Source of the DNA: Burkholderia sp. SRS-46
GTDB lineage: Bacteria > Pseudomonadota > Gammaproteobacteria > Burkholderiales > Burkholderiaceae
Direction: 5' to 3'
Assembly: GCF_004343775.1 (NCBI RefSeq)
Contig: NZ_PTXL01000014.1
Span: 124,001 to 188,000, forward strand
Length of the DNA: 64,000 nucleotides
Positions 41,845 through 52,742 of the stretch are shown in pieces. The position numbers and the translations under genes were made by a program. Position 1 is the first letter of the stretch. Every line of letters starts with the position of its first letter. The notes beneath the pieces were generated by a model. That model searched no databases and was not told the DNA's origin. It saw nothing but the letters and a program-made list of their open reading frames with translations.

Positions 41845-42753
41845 ATGACGCCCGTGCCCTTGTACGCCGCCCCCGATTCGCCCGCGAGTGCGCTGCCCGC
41901 GCTGGCACTGCTGCCGCCTGTCGTGCAGTACGCATTCGCCGTCGTGCTCGGGCTGTGCGTCGGCAGCTTTCTCAACGTGGTCGTGCACCGGCTGCCCGTG
42001 ATGATGAAGCGCGCGTGGCATGCCGAGATCGCCGAAGCGACCGGCGCGAGCCCTGAACCCGACGACGGGTATCCGTCTCACTACGACCTGTGGCGTCCGC
42101 GCAGCGCCTGCCCGCACTGCGGCCACGTGCTGCGCGCGTGGGAGAACATCCCGCTCGTCAGCTACCTGCTGCAGCGCGGACGCTGTCGCAACTGCGGCCA
42201 CGCGATCGGCGCACGCTACCCGCTGATCGAACTGGCAGGCGCGCTGCTCGCCGCCGGCTCGCTCGCGGCGTTCGGGCCCACCGTCGCCGCACTGGCCGCG
42301 TTCGGCCTGTGCGCCGCGCTGCTCGCGATGAGCGCGATCGACATCCAGACCGGCTACCTGCCCGACTCGATGACACTGCCGCTCCTGTGGGCCGGGCTCG
42401 TGCTCAATCTCGGCGGCACGTTCGCGTCGCTGCGCGCGGCGGTGATCGGCGCGATGGCCGGCTACCTGTTCCTGTGGTCGATCTACTGGCTGTTCCGGTG
42501 GCTGCGCGGCATCGAGGGCATCGGCTTCGGCGACCTCAAGCTGCTTGCCGCGCTCGGCGCGTGGATGGGCTGGGCCGCGCTGCCGCAGGTTGTGCTGTTC
42601 GCCGCGGTGACGGGCGCGATCGTCGGGCTCGCGGCGACCTGGCGCGGCCGCATGCGCTTCGAGGAGCCGATTCCGTTCGGCCCGTATCTTGCGGCCGGCG
42701 GCGTCGCAACGCTGTTTTTCGGCACCCCTTTCTATTCGGCGCTCGGAGGCTGA
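41845..42753 (+). CDS. pilD: Prepilin peptidase / N-methyltransferase
   Basis: 302 residues. The zinc-type four-Cys motif is present (CPHC and CRNC), as are the two catalytic Asp residues: SAIDIQTGYLPD (type A24 peptidase) and GIGFGDLKLL (GxGD). About eight hydrophobic segments place it in the inner membrane. It cleaves and methylates prepilins and pseudopilins. The order pilB-pilC-pilD-coaE is typical of Burkholderiales. coaE follows after 3 bases. Confidence 0.95.
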   Translation: MTPVPLYAAPDSPASALPALALLPPVVQYAFAVVLGLCVGSFLNVVVHRLPVMMKRAWHAEIAEATGASPEPDDGYPSHYDLWRPRSACPHCGHVLRAWENIPLVSYLLQRGRCRNCGHAIGARYPLIELAGALLAAGSLAAFGPTVAALAAFGLCAALLAMSAIDIQTGYLPDSMTLPLLWAGLVLNLGGTFASLRAAVIGAMAGYLFLWSIYWLFRWLRGIEGIGFGDLKLLAALGAWMGWAALPQVVLFAAVTGAIVGLAATWRGRMRFEEPIPFGPYLAAGGVATLFFGTPFYSALGG

Positions 42754-42756
42754 CAC

Positions 42757-43371
42757 ATGTTTGCAGTGGGACTCACCGGCGGAATCGGCAGCGGCAAGAC
42801 GACGGTCGCCGACCTGTTCGCCGCGCGCGGCGCGACGATCGTCGACACCGACCTGATCGCCCACCGCATCACCGCGCCGGGCGGGCTCGCGATGCCCGCG
42901 ATCGAGCAGGCGTTCGGCCCCGAATTCGTCGCGGCGGACGGCTCGCTCGACCGCGCGAAGATGCGCTCGCTGATCTTCAGCGACGATGCCGCGCGGCGGC
43001 GTCTCGAGGCGATCACTCATCCGCTGATCCGCGCGGAGACCGACCGTGAAGGCCGGGAAGCGCAAGGCGCATACCTGATGTACGTGGTGCCGCTGCTCGT
43101 CGAATCCGGCAGCTGGAAGGCGCGGGCCGATCGCGTGCTCGTCGTCGATTGCGACGTCGAGACCCAGATCGCGCGCGTGATGCGCCGCAACGGTTTCACG
43201 CGCGAGCAGGTCGAGGCGATCGTCGCGCGGCAGGCGACGCGCGATGCCCGTCTCGCCGCCGCCGACGACGTCATCGTCAACGATGCGACGACGCCCGATG
43301 CACTCGCCGCGCAGGTCGATGCGCTGCACCAGCGCTATCTCGCGTGCGCGGCCGCGGCCGCGGCAAAATGA
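42757..43371 (+). CDS. coaE: Dephospho-CoA kinase
   Basis: 204 residues, normal family length. P-loop GGIGSGKTT (residues 8-16), FAARGATIVDTDLIAH, and the LID region. It phosphorylates the 3' hydroxyl of dephospho-CoA, the last step of coenzyme A synthesis. Three bases after pilD. Directly after its stop lies the zapD promoter region. Confidence 0.95.
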   Translation: MFAVGLTGGIGSGKTTVADLFAARGATIVDTDLIAHRITAPGGLAMPAIEQAFGPEFVAADGSLDRAKMRSLIFSDDAARRRLEAITHPLIRAETDREGREAQGAYLMYVVPLLVESGSWKARADRVLVVDCDVETQIARVMRRNGFTREQVEAIVARQATRDARLAAADDVIVNDATTPDALAAQVDALHQRYLACAAAAAAK

Positions 43372-43433
43372 GCACCGCGCGGCAGCTTCGTGCATGCACC
43401 GTGCACGCAATGATGGCGCACGAAATTGGCGCG

Positions 43434-43462
43434 TTGCTAGGGTAGACCGTGGGCATTAGAAT
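43434..43462 (+). promoter_or_regulatory. Promoter of zapD-yacG
   Basis: TTGCTA (43434-43439), exactly 17 bp, TAGAAT (43457-43462); four and five of six bases match consensus. The start codon is 41 bases downstream. It suggests that zapD is not only read from the pilBCD-coaE transcript. Confidence 0.6.
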
Positions 43463-43503
43463 GTCCTGCATTGTTTCACCCCCTACCCGAGAGGCGAGCG
43501 CGC

Positions 43504-44259
43504 TTGATTCTTTACGAGTATCCGTTCAATGAGCGAATTCGCACGTTGCTGCGCCTCGAAGACCTGTTCGAGCGCTTCGCGTTCTTTTTGGCTCAAGAGG
43601 ACGCGCGGGAACATCACGTCGCGCTGACGACGCTGTTCGAAATCGCCGAAGTCACGGGCCGTGCGGACCTGAAATCGGATCTGCTGAAAGAGCTCGAACG
43701 CCAGCGTCAGACGCTCGCCCCCTTTCGCGGCAATCCCGGCATCGAGCAGAACGCACTCGAGGCCGTGCTCGGCGAGATCGAGCAGACGCTCGCGAACCTC
43801 GCGCAGATGCAGGGCAAGACGGGCCAGCACCTCGTCGACAACGAGTGGCTCGCAAGCATCCGCAGCCGCGCGGTGATTCCCGGCGGCACCTGCAAATTCG
43901 ATCTGCCGTCGTATTACGCATGGCAGCAATGGCCCGCCGAGCAGCGGCGCCAGGACATCGCCAAGTGGATCCTGCCGCTGCTGCCGCTGCGCGACGCGGC
44001 AGCGATCGTGCTGCGCCTCGCGCGCGAGTCGGGCCAGGCGTCGAAGGTGATGGCGATGCAGGGCAGCTATCAGCAGATGCTGTCCGGACGCAGCTATCAA
44101 CTGATGCAGGTGCGTGTGGCGCCCGAGCTGCGCGTGATTCCCGAAGCCAGCGCGAACAAGTACATGCTGTGGGTGCGGTTCACCACGCAGGACGGCGATG
44201 TCCGGCCGCGCGCCGTGGACATCGACGTGCCGTTCCATCTGACACTGTGCAACCTGTAA
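43504..44259 (+). CDS. zapD: Cell division protein ZapD (FtsZ bundling)
   Basis: 251 residues read from TTG 43504, giving MILYEYPFNERIRTLLRLED, the conserved ZapD start; GAGAGG lies about 10 bases upstream. The mostly helical N-terminal half (about 1-115) and the C-terminal beta-rich half (about 116-250; GGTCKFDLPSYYAWQ) are both intact. ZapD crosslinks FtsZ filaments in the early Z ring; ftsZ itself is at 52.7-53.9 kb in this window. yacG follows after 28 bases. Confidence 0.93.
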   Translation: MILYEYPFNERIRTLLRLEDLFERFAFFLAQEDAREHHVALTTLFEIAEVTGRADLKSDLLKELERQRQTLAPFRGNPGIEQNALEAVLGEIEQTLANLAQMQGKTGQHLVDNEWLASIRSRAVIPGGTCKFDLPSYYAWQQWPAEQRRQDIAKWILPLLPLRDAAAIVLRLARESGQASKVMAMQGSYQQMLSGRSYQLMQVRVAPELRVIPEASANKYMLWVRFTTQDGDVRPRAVDIDVPFHLTLCNL

Positions 44260-44287
44260 CGGCCGCGTATCGGCCCGATGCTTTCGT

Positions 44288-44488
44288 ATGACTACCGTTG
44301 TGAAATGTCCGGCCTGTGGCGCCGAAGTGCGCTGGACACCTGAAAATCGCTTCCGTCCCTTCTGTTCCGCGCGCTGCAAGCAGCTCGATCTGGGCGCGTG
44401 GGCCGCGGAGAAATACCGGATCGGCGGATCGGACGATTCGCCGCTGTCCGAGGAAGACGACAACCCGGACGGTCGCCGCGGCAACTGA
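44288..44488 (+). CDS. yacG: DNA gyrase inhibitor YacG
   Basis: 66 residues. A zinc finger with Cys7, Cys10, Cys26 and Cys30 (KCPACG, FCSARCK) and an acidic C terminus. YacG proteins bind gyrase B and block DNA binding. It follows zapD as in other beta-proteobacteria. No clear terminator is seen before the convergent mutT-like gene. Confidence 0.93.
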   Translation: MTTVVKCPACGAEVRWTPENRFRPFCSARCKQLDLGAWAAEKYRIGGSDDSPLSEEDDNPDGRRGN

Positions 44489-44551
44489 CCGGGCACAGCG
44501 CCAGCGGCCGCACGTGTCGCGGCCCGCCGTCCACCGGCGAACCGCCCTGCG

Positions 44552-44995
44552 TCAGCGTTGCGCTTCGTCCTTCGCGAGCAGTTCGAGCACCGGCAGCGCC
44601 GCGGGCAACAGCGGCGCAACGTCGACCGGCAGGTGCTGCCAGACGAACGCCTGCCCTTCCTTGCTGTGCGGCTCGCCGCTCCAGCCCGTCACCTTGCAGA
44701 AGTAGAGCCGCACGTACGCGTGCGGATAATCGTGCTCGAGCGTGTGCCAGCGGTGGCACTCGGTGACGACGATGCCGAGTTCCTCGTGAAGTTCGCGCGC
44801 GAGCGCGTCCTCGACGCTTTCCCCCGCCTCCAGCTTGCCGCCCGGAAACTCCCAGTAGCCTTCGTACGGCTTGCCCAGCAGCCGCTGCGCGAGCAGGTAG
44901 CGGCCGTCCGGCTGCACCATGATGCCGACCGCGACCTCGGTCACCTTCCGGCCGTCGGGCGCGCGCACGGCGCCCGGTGCGAGATCCGTGCTCAT
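44552..44995 (-). CDS. MutT-type Nudix hydrolase
   Basis: 147 residues from ATG 44995 with AAGGAG eight bases upstream; the ATG overlaps the stop of the DUF815 gene (ATGA). A complete Nudix box GKLEAGESVEDALARELHEE (followed by LGI) lies at about 51-73, after EGYWEFPG. It is the size of MutT, which cleans 8-oxo-dGTP from the nucleotide pool. Other Nudix substrates cannot be excluded. It faces yacG on the other strand. Confidence 0.88.
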   Translation of the reverse strand: MSTDLAPGAVRAPDGRKVTEVAVGIMVQPDGRYLLAQRLLGKPYEGYWEFPGGKLEAGESVEDALARELHEELGIVVTECHRWHTLEHDYPHAYVRLYFCKVTGWSGEPHSKEGQAFVWQHLPVDVAPLLPAALPVLELLAKDEAQR

Positions 44996-45861
44996 GCCTG
45001 CTCCTTGCGTCCCGACCAGTCGCGCGCGAACTGCCACGCGACGCGCCCGGAGCGCGAGCCGCGCTCGAGCGCCCACACCAGCGCGTCGCCGCGCGCCTGC
45101 TCGATTTCCACATCACCGCAGCCGAAATGACGCAGCCAGTGCGCGACGATGCCGAGGTAGTCGTCCTGCTTGAACGGATAGAAGCTGACCCACAGGCCGA
45201 AGCGCTCGGACAGCGAGATCTTTTCCTCGACGACCTCGCCCGGATGGATCTCGCCGTCGGGCAGGTGCTTGTACGTCTCGTTGTCGCTCATGTACTCGGG
45301 GAGCAGATGGCGGCGGTTCGACGTCGCGTAGATCAGCACGTTGTCCGACTGCGCGGCGATCGAGCCGTCGAGCGCGACCTTCAGTGCCTTGTAGCCCGAT
45401 TCGCCTTCCTCGAACGACAAGTCGTCGCAGAACACGATGAAGCGCTCGGGCCGCTGCGCGATCAGATCGACGATGTCGCCCAGATCGTGCAGGTCGTCCT
45501 TGTCGACTTCGATCAGGCGCAGCCCGTCGTTCGCGTACGCGTTCAGGCACGCCTTGATCAGCGACGACTTGCCGGTGCCGCGCGCGCCCGTCAGCAGCAC
45601 GTTGTTGGCCGGCTTGCTCTGCACGAATTGCCGCGTGTTCTGCTCGATCAGCCCTTTCTGGCGATCGATGTTGTGCAGATCGGCGAGCGTGATCGACGAC
45701 ACGGCCGGCACCGGCTGCAGATAACCGCGCCCCTGGCGCTTGCGCCAGCGGAACGCATGCGCGGCAGTCCAGTCGACCGCCGCCGGCGCGGGCGGCAGCA
45801 TCGCCTCGAGGCGGCCGAGCAGCGTTTCCGCGCGCGCGAGGAACTGTTCAAGCTTGTCCAT
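44992..45861 (-). CDS. DUF815 ATP-binding protein
   Basis: 289 residues from ATG 45861; the frame is open much further upstream but within argJ. AAA-type P-loop GARGTGKSSLIKA (about 92-104), Walker B FIVFCDDLSF (about 141-150) and an ATSNRRHLLPE sensor-like segment (about 182-192), typical of the DUF815 family of P-loop ATPases of unknown function. It lies 20 bases after argJ and overlaps mutT-like, so argJ, this gene and the Nudix gene look like one operon. No substrate is suggested. Confidence 0.87.
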   Translation of the reverse strand: MDKLEQFLARAETLLGRLEAMLPPAPAAVDWTAAHAFRWRKRQGRGYLQPVPAVSSITLADLHNIDRQKGLIEQNTRQFVQSKPANNVLLTGARGTGKSSLIKACLNAYANDGLRLIEVDKDDLHDLGDIVDLIAQRPERFIVFCDDLSFEEGESGYKALKVALDGSIAAQSDNVLIYATSNRRHLLPEYMSDNETYKHLPDGEIHPGEVVEEKISLSERFGLWVSFYPFKQDDYLGIVAHWLRHFGCGDVEIEQARGDALVWALERGSRSGRVAWQFARDWSGRKEQA

Positions 45862-45881
45862 AATGTCTCGTGCGCTCGCGC

Positions 45882-47123
45882 TCAGGAGCGGTAGTCCGCG
45901 TTGATGCTCACGTAATCGTGCGACAGGTCGCAGGTCCAGATCGTCGCCTGCGCGTCGCCGCGCCCAAGCAGCACGCGGATCGTGATCTCGCTCTGCTTCA
46001 TCACCCGCTGGCCGTCCTCTTCCTGGTAGGCCGGATTGCGGCCGCCCGCCTTCGCAACCAGCACGTCGTCGAGATACAGGTCGATCTTGCCGACGTCGAG
46101 ATCGGAGACGCCCGCGTAGCCGATCGCCGCGAGAATGCGGCCGAGGTTCGGATCCGACGCGTAGAACGCCGTCTTCACGAGCGGCGAGTGGCCGATCGCA
46201 TAGGCGATCTGGCGGCATTCGGCGACGTCCTTGCCGCCCTCGACCTGCACCGTGATGAATTTCGTCGCCCCTTCGCCGTCGCGCACGATCAGCTGCGACA
46301 GCACCTGCGCGACTTCGGTCACCGCATCGCGCAGCGCCGCGTAGGCGGGCGAATCGGTCGAGGTGATCGCCGGCAGCGTGCTCTTGCCGGATGCGATCAG
46401 GATGAACGAGTCGTTCGTCGACGTGTCGCCGTCGATCGTGATGCAGTTGAACGAGCGGTTCGCGACTTCCTTCACGAGCGTGTCGAGCACCGGTTGCGCG
46501 ACATTCGCGTCGAACGCGAGGAAGCCGAGCATGGTCGCCATGTTCGGCTTGATCATGCCCGCGCCCTTGCTGATGCCGGTCAGCGTGACCGTGTGGCCGT
46601 CGATCGTCACCTGGCGCGAGGTCGCCTTCGGCAGCGTGTCGGTCGTCATGATCGCCTGCGCCGCGTCGTACCAGTTCGCGGCCTTGCGGTTCGCGAGCGC
46701 CGCCGGCAGGCCGGCCTTCAGGCGGTCGATCGGCAGCGGCTCGAGGATCACGCCCGTCGAGAACGGCAGCACCTGCGCCGGCTCGATGCCGGCGAGACGC
46801 GCGAGCTCCGCGCAGGTTTCGCGTGCGTTCGCGAGGCCCGGCTCGCCGGTGCCCGCGTTCGCGTTGCCGGTGTTGACGACCAGCGCGCGAATGCCCGCGC
46901 CGCCCGCGCGCACCTTCGCCAGATGTTCGCGGCACACCGTCACGGGCGCGGCGCAGAAGCGGTTCTCGGTGAACACGCCCGCGACCGTCGCGTCGCCGTC
47001 GACGGAAATGACCAGCACGTCCTTGCGGTTCGGCTTGCGGATGTTGGCTTCCGCCCAGCCCAGCGTGACGCCGGCGACGGGATGCAGTTGGGCGGGATCG
47101 ATCGACGGGAAATTGACAGCCAT
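45882..47123 (-). CDS. argJ: Bifunctional glutamate N-acetyltransferase / amino-acid acetyltransferase
   Basis: 413 residues from ATG 47123 (MAVNFPSIDPAQLHPVAG). ArgJ self-cleaves before a Thr; here the site is NMATMLGF with Thr at about residue 190, and GAGMIKPNMAT is the signature. It acts in the cyclic arginine pathway, recycling acetyl from N-acetylornithine to glutamate. Both halves of the protein are complete. secA lies upstream (143 bases) on the same strand, so a hairpin at 47238-47260 separates them. Confidence 0.96.
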   Translation of the reverse strand: MAVNFPSIDPAQLHPVAGVTLGWAEANIRKPNRKDVLVISVDGDATVAGVFTENRFCAAPVTVCREHLAKVRAGGAGIRALVVNTGNANAGTGEPGLANARETCAELARLAGIEPAQVLPFSTGVILEPLPIDRLKAGLPAALANRKAANWYDAAQAIMTTDTLPKATSRQVTIDGHTVTLTGISKGAGMIKPNMATMLGFLAFDANVAQPVLDTLVKEVANRSFNCITIDGDTSTNDSFILIASGKSTLPAITSTDSPAYAALRDAVTEVAQVLSQLIVRDGEGATKFITVQVEGGKDVAECRQIAYAIGHSPLVKTAFYASDPNLGRILAAIGYAGVSDLDVGKIDLYLDDVLVAKAGGRNPAYQEEDGQRVMKQSEITIRVLLGRGDAQATIWTCDLSHDYVSINADYRS

Positions 47124-47237
47124 GAGGAACACCTGCCGGAAGGAAAATGCCGGCGCGTGCCGGCATCGATTGAACGAACCGGCGGCCGCACGCGCGGGCC
47201 GCCGCAACTCACATCACAAATCAACGCTACAAACGAC

Positions 47238-47260
47238 GCGGCGCGCTCATCGCGCGCCGC
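47238..47260 (-). terminator. Hairpin past secA
   Basis: A perfect 9-bp G+C stem (47238-47246 with 47252-47260) with a 5-base loop, 6 bases past the secA stop. On the minus strand it is followed by GTCGTTTGTAG, a weak U-rich stretch, so termination is plausible but not certain. Confidence 0.45.
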
Positions 47261-47266
47261 CTTGGA

Positions 47267-50062
<2,796 letters not shown>

Positions 50063-50323
50063 CGGATCGGATCCTGCGTCGCAGCACCGGCGCCCGGCGC
50101 GCGTCGCGCGCCCCGACGCCCGAGCCTCGGCGGCTTAGCGTATGAGTGAATTCAAACATCGAATTTTAGCACGCGGGTGAGCGTGCGCCCGTGTCGGGGC
50201 CGGACGGCCGGCTTTGCCGCGCCCGCCCGGCGCGGCGGCGGCCGGGCGGGCCACGCGCGCGCCGACGCGGGTACAATCGACGGCGTCAGACCACGCGCGC
50301 CGCCGCACCCGAAGAAAACCTCG
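50063..50323. promoter_or_regulatory. Divergent spacer between secA and the dciA-like gene
   Basis: 261 bases. For the plus strand TACAAT at 50272-50277 sits about 46 bases before the dciA-like ATG; for the minus strand TAAAAT at 50163-50168 is about 100 bases before secA. Neither has a convincing -35. The stretch from 50180 to 50270 is extremely G+C-rich. I see no secM-like leader gene for secA. Confidence 0.35.
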
Positions 50324-50803
50324 ATGAATCGATTTTCCAAGCGTTTCGCCCCGCACGGCCCGTCCCGCCCGCAAATCGCATCCGACGTGCTCAAGCGCAC
50401 CGATGCGTTCGCGGCGCTGCGCGCCGGCGTCGAGCAGGTCGCCGCGCTGCAGCGCGACCTCGCCGCGCTGCTGCCCGACTACCTCGCCAGCCATGTCGAG
50501 CCGGGCTTCATCAAGGATGGTGTCCTGACCCTGTTTGCCGCGCACAACGCGCTGGCCGCGCGGCTGCGTCAGGTCGAGCCGCGGCTGCTCTCGGAACTCC
50601 AGCAGCGCGGCTGGCCGGCGGCCTCGCTGCGCGTGCGCATCCGGCCGAAAGATGCGCCGCCGCCGCCGCACGTGAAGCAGGCGCGGATGACGTCCGTCGG
50701 CACCGAGGCGCTGCGCGAGCTGGCCGATCACCTCGAACCGTCGCCGCTGCAGGCTGCGCTCGCGCGGATGGCCGCTCGCCACGGTGCAAAGACGCCGCGC
50801 TGA
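50324..50803 (+). CDS. DciA-like / DUF721 protein
   Basis: 159 residues from ATG 50324 (MNRFSKRFAPHGPSRPQIAS); the longer upstream frame is in a G+C-rich spacer and is not coding. The DUF721 region covers about 20-110 (ALQRDLAALLPDYLASHVEPG, then GVLTLFAAHNALAARLRQ). DUF721 proteins include DciA, the replicative-helicase loader of bacteria without DnaC, and many Burkholderia have only such a protein. The role here is inferred. It diverges from secA and converges on lpxC. Confidence 0.82.
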   Translation: MNRFSKRFAPHGPSRPQIASDVLKRTDAFAALRAGVEQVAALQRDLAALLPDYLASHVEPGFIKDGVLTLFAAHNALAARLRQVEPRLLSELQQRGWPAASLRVRIRPKDAPPPPHVKQARMTSVGTEALRELADHLEPSPLQAALARMAARHGAKTPR

Positions 50804-50839
50804 GCGCGCGCCGCGCCCGGCGCACAAGCGCCAGAACGC

Positions 50840-50868
50840 AAAAAAGCGGCCCGCAGGCCGCTTTATTT
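50840..50868. terminator. Bidirectional intrinsic terminator between the dciA-like gene and lpxC
   Basis: AAAGCGGCC pairs with GGCCGCTTT around CGCA; six As on the left serve lpxC (minus) and TTTATTT on the right serves the dciA-like gene. Confidence 0.82.
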
Positions 50869-50892
50869 ACACCGGCGCGTCAGGCGCGCCGC

Positions 50893-51810
50893 TCAGGCGA
50901 ATGCCGTCTGCGTATCGAACGCGAAGCCGCTCGGTGCGGTCTTCGGATCGTCGAACGTGACGATTTCGTAGGCATCCTCGTGCGCGAGCAGTTCGCGCAG
51001 CAGCGCGTTGTTCAGCCCGTGGCCCGACTTGTACGCGGTGTACGACGCCAGCAGCGGATGACCGACCACGTACAGGTCGCCGATCGCGTCGAGCATCTTG
51101 TGCTTCACGAACTCGTCGTCGTAGCGCAACCCGTCGTTGTTCAGGATGCGGTACTCGTCGAGCACGATCGCGTTGTCCATGCTGCCGCCGCGCGCGAGGC
51201 CCAGCTCGCGCAGCATCTCGGCTTCGTGCGCGAAGCCGAACGTGCGCGCACGCGCGATCTCGCGCACGTACGACGTGTTCGCGAAATCGACCTCGAGCTC
51301 CTGGCCCGTCTTGTCGACGGCCGGGTGGCGAAAGTCGATCGAGAACTTCAGCTTGAAGCCGAAGTACGGATCGAGACGCGCGAACTTGTCGCCGTCGCGG
51401 ATCTCGACCGGCTTCTTCACCTTGATGAAGCGCTTCGGCGCGTTCTGCTCCTCGATGCCGGCGGACTGGATCAGGAACACGAAGGACGCCGCGCTGCCGT
51501 CCATGATCGGGATTTCCTCGGCCGTCACGTCGACGTAGAGGTTGTCGATGCCGAGGCCAGCACACGCCGACATCAGGTGCTCGACGGTCGACACGCGAAC
51601 GCCATCCTTCTGCAGCACCGACGCGAGCCGCGTATCGCCGATCGCCATCGCCGAGGCGGGGATGTCGACGGGGGTGGGCAGGTCGACGCGCGAGAAGACG
51701 ATGCCCGTGCCCGGCGCGGCGGGACGGAGCGTCAGTTCAATCTTGCGGCCCGAGTGGAGACCGATACCCACGGTCTTCACGATCGATTTGATGGTGCGCT
51801 GCTTCAGCAT
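50893..51810 (-). CDS. lpxC: UDP-3-O-acyl-N-acetylglucosamine deacetylase
   Basis: 305 residues from ATG 51810 (MLKQRTIKSIVKTVGIGLHS), the exact E. coli length. The zinc ligands are in HLMSACAGLGIDN (His at about 79) and HKMLDAIGDLY (His at about 238, Asp at about 242), with the Glu of the metal site at about 78. It commits to lipid A synthesis. It ends the dcw cluster; its own -10 lies upstream. No FtsH-degron is obvious by eye. Confidence 0.98.
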   Translation of the reverse strand: MLKQRTIKSIVKTVGIGLHSGRKIELTLRPAAPGTGIVFSRVDLPTPVDIPASAMAIGDTRLASVLQKDGVRVSTVEHLMSACAGLGIDNLYVDVTAEEIPIMDGSAASFVFLIQSAGIEEQNAPKRFIKVKKPVEIRDGDKFARLDPYFGFKLKFSIDFRHPAVDKTGQELEVDFANTSYVREIARARTFGFAHEAEMLRELGLARGGSMDNAIVLDEYRILNNDGLRYDDEFVKHKMLDAIGDLYVVGHPLLASYTAYKSGHGLNNALLRELLAHEDAYEIVTFDDPKTAPSGFAFDTQTAFA

Positions 51811-51865
51811 GGTGTTCTTCGACTTGATTGAAGATATCAATCAGGCGTTATATTCGATAGGTGGG

Positions 51866-51871
51866 ATTATA
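51866..51871 (-). promoter_or_regulatory. -10 element for lpxC
   Basis: TATAAT on the minus strand, 55 bases before the lpxC ATG. No clear -35 at 16-18 bp, but the surroundings (51840-51930) are A+T-richer than the genes. Confidence 0.38.
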
Positions 51872-52050
51872 GCGTAATTCCCTATTCGCCGCAGTTTGAA
51901 ACTGCGTATCAAACTGTTTCGGCCGTTTACCCGTGCCGATACGGGACGGGCCGATGCCCGGAACGGAGGCGTTTCCGGTCATCAGCCCGTGTTACAACTG
52001 CCCTGCGGCCGATACGCAACGTTGCCCGCAGGCAACGGCGCACCGCGCAA

Positions 52051-52557
52051 TCAGGGCGTCAACGTTGCCAGCACACTCGCCGCATCGCTCACTTCGAACT
52101 TGCCCGGTGCTTCGACGGCCAGCGTCTTGACCACACCGTCGTCGACCACCATCGCGTAGCGCAGGGAGCGAATCCCCATGCCGCGCGCGGACAAATCCTG
52201 CGTCAGCCCCAGCGCATGAGTGAAAGCCGCGCTGCCGTCCGCCATCATGCGCACCTTGCCCGCGGTGTGCAGATCACGTCCCCAAGCGCCCATCACGAAT
52301 GCGTCGTTGACGGACACGCACCAGATCTCGTCAATGCCGGCCGCGCGCAACGGCTCGGCATGCTCGACGTAGCCCGGCACATGTTGCGCCGAACAGGTCG
52401 GCGTGAAAGCGCCGGGCAATCCGAAGATCACCACCCGCTTGCCCGCCGTCTGCTCGCGCACGCTGCGGGCGTTCGGCCCCAGCGTACAGCCCGCCCGCGC
52501 GTCGTCGATGAACTCGAACAGTTGCGCGTCGGGCAGCGCGTCGCCCACTTGAATCAT
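52051..52557 (-). CDS. Peroxiredoxin (Prx5-type)
   Basis: 168 residues. Prx5-type peroxiredoxin with the peroxidatic Cys55 in GAFTPTCSAQHVPGY and no canonical second-Cys motif like that in Tpx. Such enzymes use glutathione or glutaredoxin to reduce alkyl hydroperoxides. It sits between ftsZ and lpxC in the dcw cluster, a position seen in Burkholderiales. It is separated from both neighbours by more than 180 bases, so it may have its own promoter. Confidence 0.9.
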   Translation of the reverse strand: MIQVGDALPDAQLFEFIDDARAGCTLGPNARSVREQTAGKRVVIFGLPGAFTPTCSAQHVPGYVEHAEPLRAAGIDEIWCVSVNDAFVMGAWGRDLHTAGKVRMMADGSAAFTHALGLTQDLSARGMGIRSLRYAMVVDDGVVKTLAVEAPGKFEVSDAASVLATLTP

Positions 52558-52707
52558 GGCTGGTCCCTCATAGCGATACGGTCAGTCGCGTGACACGGAC
52601 AGCACGGCCCATCCCGCCTCGCCGAAGCGAAGAGGGCACGTTTCCCGGCCCGGCGTCGTATCCGACGCGGCCTGTCACGGTCCGTAGCATCCGTCACGCC
52701 GGCTTCA

Positions 52708-52727
52708 CCGCGGCGGCCCCGCCGCGG
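52708..52727 (-). terminator. Hairpin past ftsZ
   Basis: CCGCGGCGG (52708-52716) and CCGCCGCGG (52719-52727) can pair over a very short loop, or seven pairs over six bases. It lies 15 bases past the ftsZ stop and has no T-tract on the minus side. Confidence 0.38.
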
Positions 52728-52742
52728 CTTCGCCTGTGTGCC

